NCBI RefSeq assembly: GCF_001544755.2
Contig: NZ_FCOF02000007.1
Location: 1 to 64,000, forward strand
From: Caballeronia catudaia
GTDB lineage: Bacteria > Pseudomonadota > Gammaproteobacteria > Burkholderiales > Burkholderiaceae
Reading direction: 5' to 3'
DNA length: 64,000 bases
In this document: positions 61,127 through 64,000 of the stretch, in pieces
How positions within the stretch are numbered: the stretch's first letter is position 1
Layout of the letters: each line of letters opens with the position of its first letter
Program-made: the position numbers and the translations under genes
Notes under the pieces: model-generated
Seen by the model: the letters and a program-made list of their open reading frames with translations, nothing else
Told to the model about the DNA's origin: nothing
Database searches by the model: none

Positions 61127-62122
61127 ATGCGCGAGCCAATGGCCTTCAACTCGTCCGTTCACCCGGCAATCGACCCGCCCCTTCCATTCAGCCTCGGCCA
61201 CAGCGAGCTGCGCACCGGTCCCTTCGCACTGCGATCCGAGTCCACTGAATCGTCCGAGTCGGCCTCAGCGGGATCGCACGGCGTATCCGATTCGCGCGTC
61301 GCCGCACCCGTCCACGACGACGAACACGGCGATTCCGACGACGCACCGCAGCGCTATCGCACGATCTGGCTCTCCGACATCCACCTGGGCTCGGGCGGCT
61401 GCCAGGCGCAGTATCTCCTCGATTTCCTGCGGCACCACGAGTCGGAATATCTGTATCTCGTCGGCGACATCATCGACGGATGGCAGCTTCGCAAAGGCTG
61501 GTTCTGGCCGCAGGCGCACAACGACGTCGTGCAGAAAATCCTGCGCAAGGCGAGAAAGGGCACGCAAGTCGTGTACATCCCCGGCAATCACGACGAAGCC
61601 GCGCGCCAGTTCTGCGATCTCGCGTTCGGCGACATCCACGTGCGCGGCGAAGCGTTCCACACGACGCTCGCGGGCAAGCGCCTGTGGATCGTGCACGGCG
61701 ATCTCTTCGACGGCGTGATCCAGCACGCCAAATGGCTCGCGTATCTCGGCGACACCGCCTACACGATGATCCTGCTGCTCAACCGCTGGTTCAATCGCGT
61801 GCGCACGAAGTTCGGCTTCAACTACTGGTCGCTGTCGCAATACCTGAAGCATCAGGTCAAGAACGCGGTGAACTTCATCTCGCAGTTCGAGCGCGTGATG
61901 ACCGACGAGGCGCGCCGCCGCGGCTGCGACGGCGTCGTGTGCGGACACATCCACAAGGCCGAGATCCGCGACATCGACGGCATTCTCTACTGCAACGACG
62001 GCGACTGGGTCGAGAGCCTCTCCGCGCTCGTCGAGACCTATGACGGCGAGCTGAAGATCGTCTACTGGACCGTGATGGGCTCGCAGCAGGCACGCGCGAC
62101 ACGCGCACGCGCCACCGTCTGA
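61127..62122 (+). CDS. plcP: PlcP-type phospholipase (metallophosphoesterase), often misannotated as LpxH
   Basis: This 331-residue calcineurin-fold phosphoesterase has SDIHLG (83-88), GDIIDGW (113-119), GNHDE (153-157), HGD (190-192) and GHIH (273-276), with GCQAQYLLDFL and WFWPQAHND after the first motifs. These are the marks I recall for PlcP, the manganese-dependent phospholipase C of rhizobia that hydrolyses membrane phospholipids under phosphate limitation. A Ser/Asp-rich N-terminal tail of about 75 residues precedes the domain. ATG 61127 has a GAAGAA ribosome site; the upstream GTG 61100 lies inside the promoter. The true lpxH is at 11396. A glycosyltransferase gene follows after 49 bp. 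Confidence 0.75.
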   Translation: MREPMAFNSSVHPAIDPPLPFSLGHSELRTGPFALRSESTESSESASAGSHGVSDSRVAAPVHDDEHGDSDDAPQRYRTIWLSDIHLGSGGCQAQYLLDFLRHHESEYLYLVGDIIDGWQLRKGWFWPQAHNDVVQKILRKARKGTQVVYIPGNHDEAARQFCDLAFGDIHVRGEAFHTTLAGKRLWIVHGDLFDGVIQHAKWLAYLGDTAYTMILLLNRWFNRVRTKFGFNYWSLSQYLKHQVKNAVNFISQFERVMTDEARRRGCDGVVCGHIHKAEIRDIDGILYCNDGDWVESLSALVETYDGELKIVYWTVMGSQQARATRARATV

Positions 62123-62171
62123 ACGCCGCCGCAGCAAACCATAACAAGCCACACCAACCTGGGCCGAATCG

Positions 62172-63200
62172 ATGAAAATCATGATCGTTACCGACGCATG
62201 GGAGCCGCAGGTCAACGGCGTCGTGCGTACGCTCACGCAGACGACGAAGGAACTCACCGCGCTCGGTCATCGCGTGGAGTTGCTCACGCCGCTCGAATTC
62301 AGAACGATCCCCTGCCCGACCTATCCCGAGATTCGTCTTTCGCTGCTGCCGGCCCGGCGCGTCGCCGAGCGCATCGACGCATTCGGACCGGACGCGCTGC
62401 ACATCGCCACCGAAGGCCCGCTCGGGCTCGCCGCGCGTTCCTACGCGCTGCGCCACAAGCTGCCGTTCACGACCGCGTATCACACGCGCTTTCCCGAGTA
62501 CGTGAAGGCGCGCTTCGGCATTCCGCTCGCGCTGACGTATCGATTCCTGCACTGGTTCCACAAAGGCTCGCAAGCGGTAATGGCGCCGACGCCCGTGGTC
62601 AAGAGCGATCTCGAGCAGTACGGCTTCACCAACGTCGTGCTGTGGACGCGCGGCGTCGATCTCGACATCTTCCATCCGATGGAGTCGAAGGTGCTCAACA
62701 CCGCGCGGCCGATCTTCCTGTACGTCGGGCGCGTCGCCGTCGAGAAGAACGTCGAGGCGTTTCTGAAGCTCGATCTGCCCGGCTCGAAGTGGGTCGCGGG
62801 CGAAGGCCCCGCGCTCGCCGAACTGAAATCGCGCTATACCAACGTGAACTATCTCGGCGTTTTGTCGCAGACCGAGCTCGCGAAGGTTTATGCGGCGGCG
62901 GACGTCTTCGTGTTTCCGAGCAAGACCGACACCTTCGGTCTCGTGCTGCTAGAAGCGATGGCCTGCGGCACGCCGGTCGCCGCGTATCCGGTGACGGGCC
63001 CGATCGACGTGCTCGGCACCGACGGGCCCGGCGCGCTCGACGCCGACCTGCGCGAAGCGTGTCTCGAAGCGCTGAAGATCGAACGCGCCGATGCGCGCGC
63101 GTGGGCCGAGCGCTTCTCGTGGCGCGCGGCGTCGGAGCAGTTCGCGTCGCATTTGCGCCGCTTCGGGCCGCGCGCGACGTCCGAGAAGGCCGCCGCATGA
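62172..63200 (+). CDS. Agt-like GT4 glycosyltransferase, probably acting on diacylglycerol
   Basis: This 342-residue GT4 enzyme has two Rossmann-like domains: MKIMIVTDAWEPQVNGVVRT at the N-terminus, YVGRVAVEKN (184-193) in the nucleotide-sugar domain, and the E-x7-E type FGLVLLEAM (255-263). It resembles Agt of Agrobacterium, which glycosylates diacylglycerol, and lies next to plcP as agt does in rhizobia. Its sugar donor is unknown. It also resembles mannosyltransferases such as MgtA, an alternative role. The dgkA ATG overlaps its stop by four bases (ATGA). Confidence 0.75.
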   Translation: MKIMIVTDAWEPQVNGVVRTLTQTTKELTALGHRVELLTPLEFRTIPCPTYPEIRLSLLPARRVAERIDAFGPDALHIATEGPLGLAARSYALRHKLPFTTAYHTRFPEYVKARFGIPLALTYRFLHWFHKGSQAVMAPTPVVKSDLEQYGFTNVVLWTRGVDLDIFHPMESKVLNTARPIFLYVGRVAVEKNVEAFLKLDLPGSKWVAGEGPALAELKSRYTNVNYLGVLSQTELAKVYAAADVFVFPSKTDTFGLVLLEAMACGTPVAAYPVTGPIDVLGTDGPGALDADLREACLEALKIERADARAWAERFSWRAASEQFASHLRRFGPRATSEKAAA

Positions 63201-63748
63201 CGCGACGCGCCGTGGCGCAGGAACGGGCCGAAGCCAACGCGCGCGCGGCAGCGGGCCACACGCGCGAGAACGATCCGTTCGACGACGATCTCGAAGACAT
63301 CGACGACACACCCGTGCAAGCGGCCGAGCCGCTCGGCCCCGACGACCTGCCCTTCAATCCGTACAAGGGCAACCGCGGCTTCACGCGCGCGTGGCACGCG
63401 ATGAAGAACTCGCTCTACGGCTTTCGCATCGCGATTCGCGAGGAGAGCGCGTTTCGCCAGGAACTGACGCTCGCCGCGATTCTCCTGCCGATCAGTCTCT
63501 TCGTGCCGGTCGCGCCCGTGGAGCGAGCCGCGCTGATCACGTCCGTGCTGCTCGTGCTGATCGTCGAGCTGCTGAACTCGAGCGTCGAGGCGGCCATCGA
63601 CCGCATCTCGCTCGAACGTCACGAACTGTCGAAACGGGCCAAGGATTTCGGCAGCGCCGCGGTGATGGTCGCGCTCGGCGTCTGCGTCATCACATGGGGC
63701 CTGATTCTGTGGCCGCTTGCATCCGCGTGGCTCTCGCGTATCTTATAA
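63197..63748 (+). CDS. dgkA: Diacylglycerol kinase with acidic N-terminal extension
   Basis: DgkA phosphorylates diacylglycerol to phosphatidic acid. The 183-residue protein has an unusual 60-residue Arg/Ala then Asp/Glu-rich N-terminal part before the conserved FTRAWHAMKNSLYG, and then three membrane helices with the catalytic E124 and E131 region (IVELLNSSVEAAIDRI). E. coli DgkA has 122 residues and lacks this tail. It overlaps the glycosyltransferase gene (ATGA) and closes the cassette, consistent with recycling of diacylglycerol released by PlcP. Confidence 0.92.
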   Translation: MTRRAVAQERAEANARAAAGHTRENDPFDDDLEDIDDTPVQAAEPLGPDDLPFNPYKGNRGFTRAWHAMKNSLYGFRIAIREESAFRQELTLAAILLPISLFVPVAPVERAALITSVLLVLIVELLNSSVEAAIDRISLERHELSKRAKDFGSAAVMVALGVCVITWGLILWPLASAWLSRIL

Positions 63749-63799
63749 AGGAGAACGTCATCGCGCTGCGCCAGCGTGGGTGCCGCCGAACGACCGGTT

Positions 63800-63805
63800 T
63801 ATAAT
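63800..63805 (+). promoter_or_regulatory. -10 element of the TetR-family gene
   Basis: TATAAT lies about 70 to 90 bases upstream of the likely start codons. The -35 is weak. Confidence 0.45.
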
Positions 63806-63841
63806 CGCCCGACATTCTCAAAAATAGCAACGGAAGCGGCC

Positions 63842-64000
63842 GTGCGAACGCTCATCCCGAGCCGCCGCGGCCCGATGCCAAGGTCGGACGACATGGAAGC
63901 CAAACCACCCCGCCGCACCCGCGAACGGATACTCGAGCTGTCGCTGAAGTTGTTCAACGATATCGGCGAGCCGAACGTCACCACGACGACGATCGCCGAA
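63842..64000 (+). CDS. TetR-family regulator, N-terminal fragment
   Basis: The reading frame runs off the window end. From GTG 63842, or more likely ATG 63875 or 63893, it encodes an N-terminus with basic KPPRRTRERILELSLKLF, then NDIGEPNVTTTTIAE, the start of a TetR helix-turn-helix. The effector and target are not visible. Its place after dgkA raises the question whether it controls lipid genes, but it appears to have its own promoter. Confidence 0.8.
   Translation, partial: MRTLIPSRRGPMPRSDDMEAKPPRRTRERILELSLKLFNDIGEPNVTTTTIAE

Overview
The window is high-GC chromosomal DNA from a betaproteobacterium, almost certainly Burkholderiaceae in the broad Burkholderia group (Burkholderia, Paraburkholderia or Caballeronia). 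The evidence is the set of protein families, the long overlapping antisense reading frames typical of this GC content, and gene blocks such as ilvI-ilvH-ilvC-psd-pssA, pyrG-kdsA-eno-ftsB, prfB-lysS and lolC-lolD-tatD-comEC. This placement rests on recalled gene order, not on a database search.

Layout. Positions 1-1870 are the edge of an accessory region with lower GC: the tail of a polymorphic-toxin-like protein, a probable immunity gene one base downstream, and an unrecognised gene. The region abuts the 3' end of tRNA-Ser(GCU), the usual place for an integrated island to end. From about 1870 the sequence is core genome. 2148-8787 (minus) holds lysC, tilS, accA, a 3-methyladenine DNA glycosylase and cysS. 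9257-12196 (plus) holds a TPR protein, two cyclophilins and lpxH, with cysE and trmJ opposing. 14206-23194 holds suhB, lplT, a DUF883 protein, mutS, a secreted phosphoesterase-like protein, slyD (minus) and a ribosomal oxygenase. 23463 is a small alanine-rich lipoprotein. 23858-33015 is a long minus-strand run: MBL hydrolase, bamC, dapA, methyltransferase, trpS, site-2 protease, YciO-type protein, PHP phosphatase, alpha/beta hydrolase, DUF455 protein. 33225-35257 (plus) holds a gamma-carbonic anhydrase, hslO and a lipoprotein. 35343-46328 (minus) holds ftsB, eno, kdsA, pyrG, a hydrolase, comEC, tatD, lolD and lolC. 46502-53115 (plus) holds an unknown protein, recJ, prfB (with its programmed +1 frameshift), lysS and a glycine-zipper protein. 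53198-58271 (minus) holds pssA, psd, ilvC, ilvH and ilvI. 58698-61056 (plus) is a sigma-factor operon with DUF3619, DUF3106 and RDD proteins.

The most interesting unit is at 61073-63748. A sequence with the exact 7-4-7 spacing of a PhoB box, followed at 10 bp by a -10-like hexamer, precedes three tightly packed genes: a metallophosphoesterase that looks like the phospholipase PlcP rather than LpxH (a proper lpxH is at 11396), a GT4 glycosyltransferase resembling Agt, and a DgkA diacylglycerol kinase with an unusual N-terminal extension. Together they suggest a phosphate-starvation lipid-remodelling cassette: PlcP releases diacylglycerol from phospholipids, the glycosyltransferase caps it with sugar, and DgkA returns the excess to phosphatidic acid. 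The window ends inside a TetR-family regulator.

Much of the rest serves the cell envelope (lpxH, kdsA, lolCD, bamC, psd, pssA, lplT, ftsB), amino-acid synthesis (lysC, dapA, cysE, ilvIHC) and translation (tilS, trmJ, cysS, trpS, lysS, prfB).
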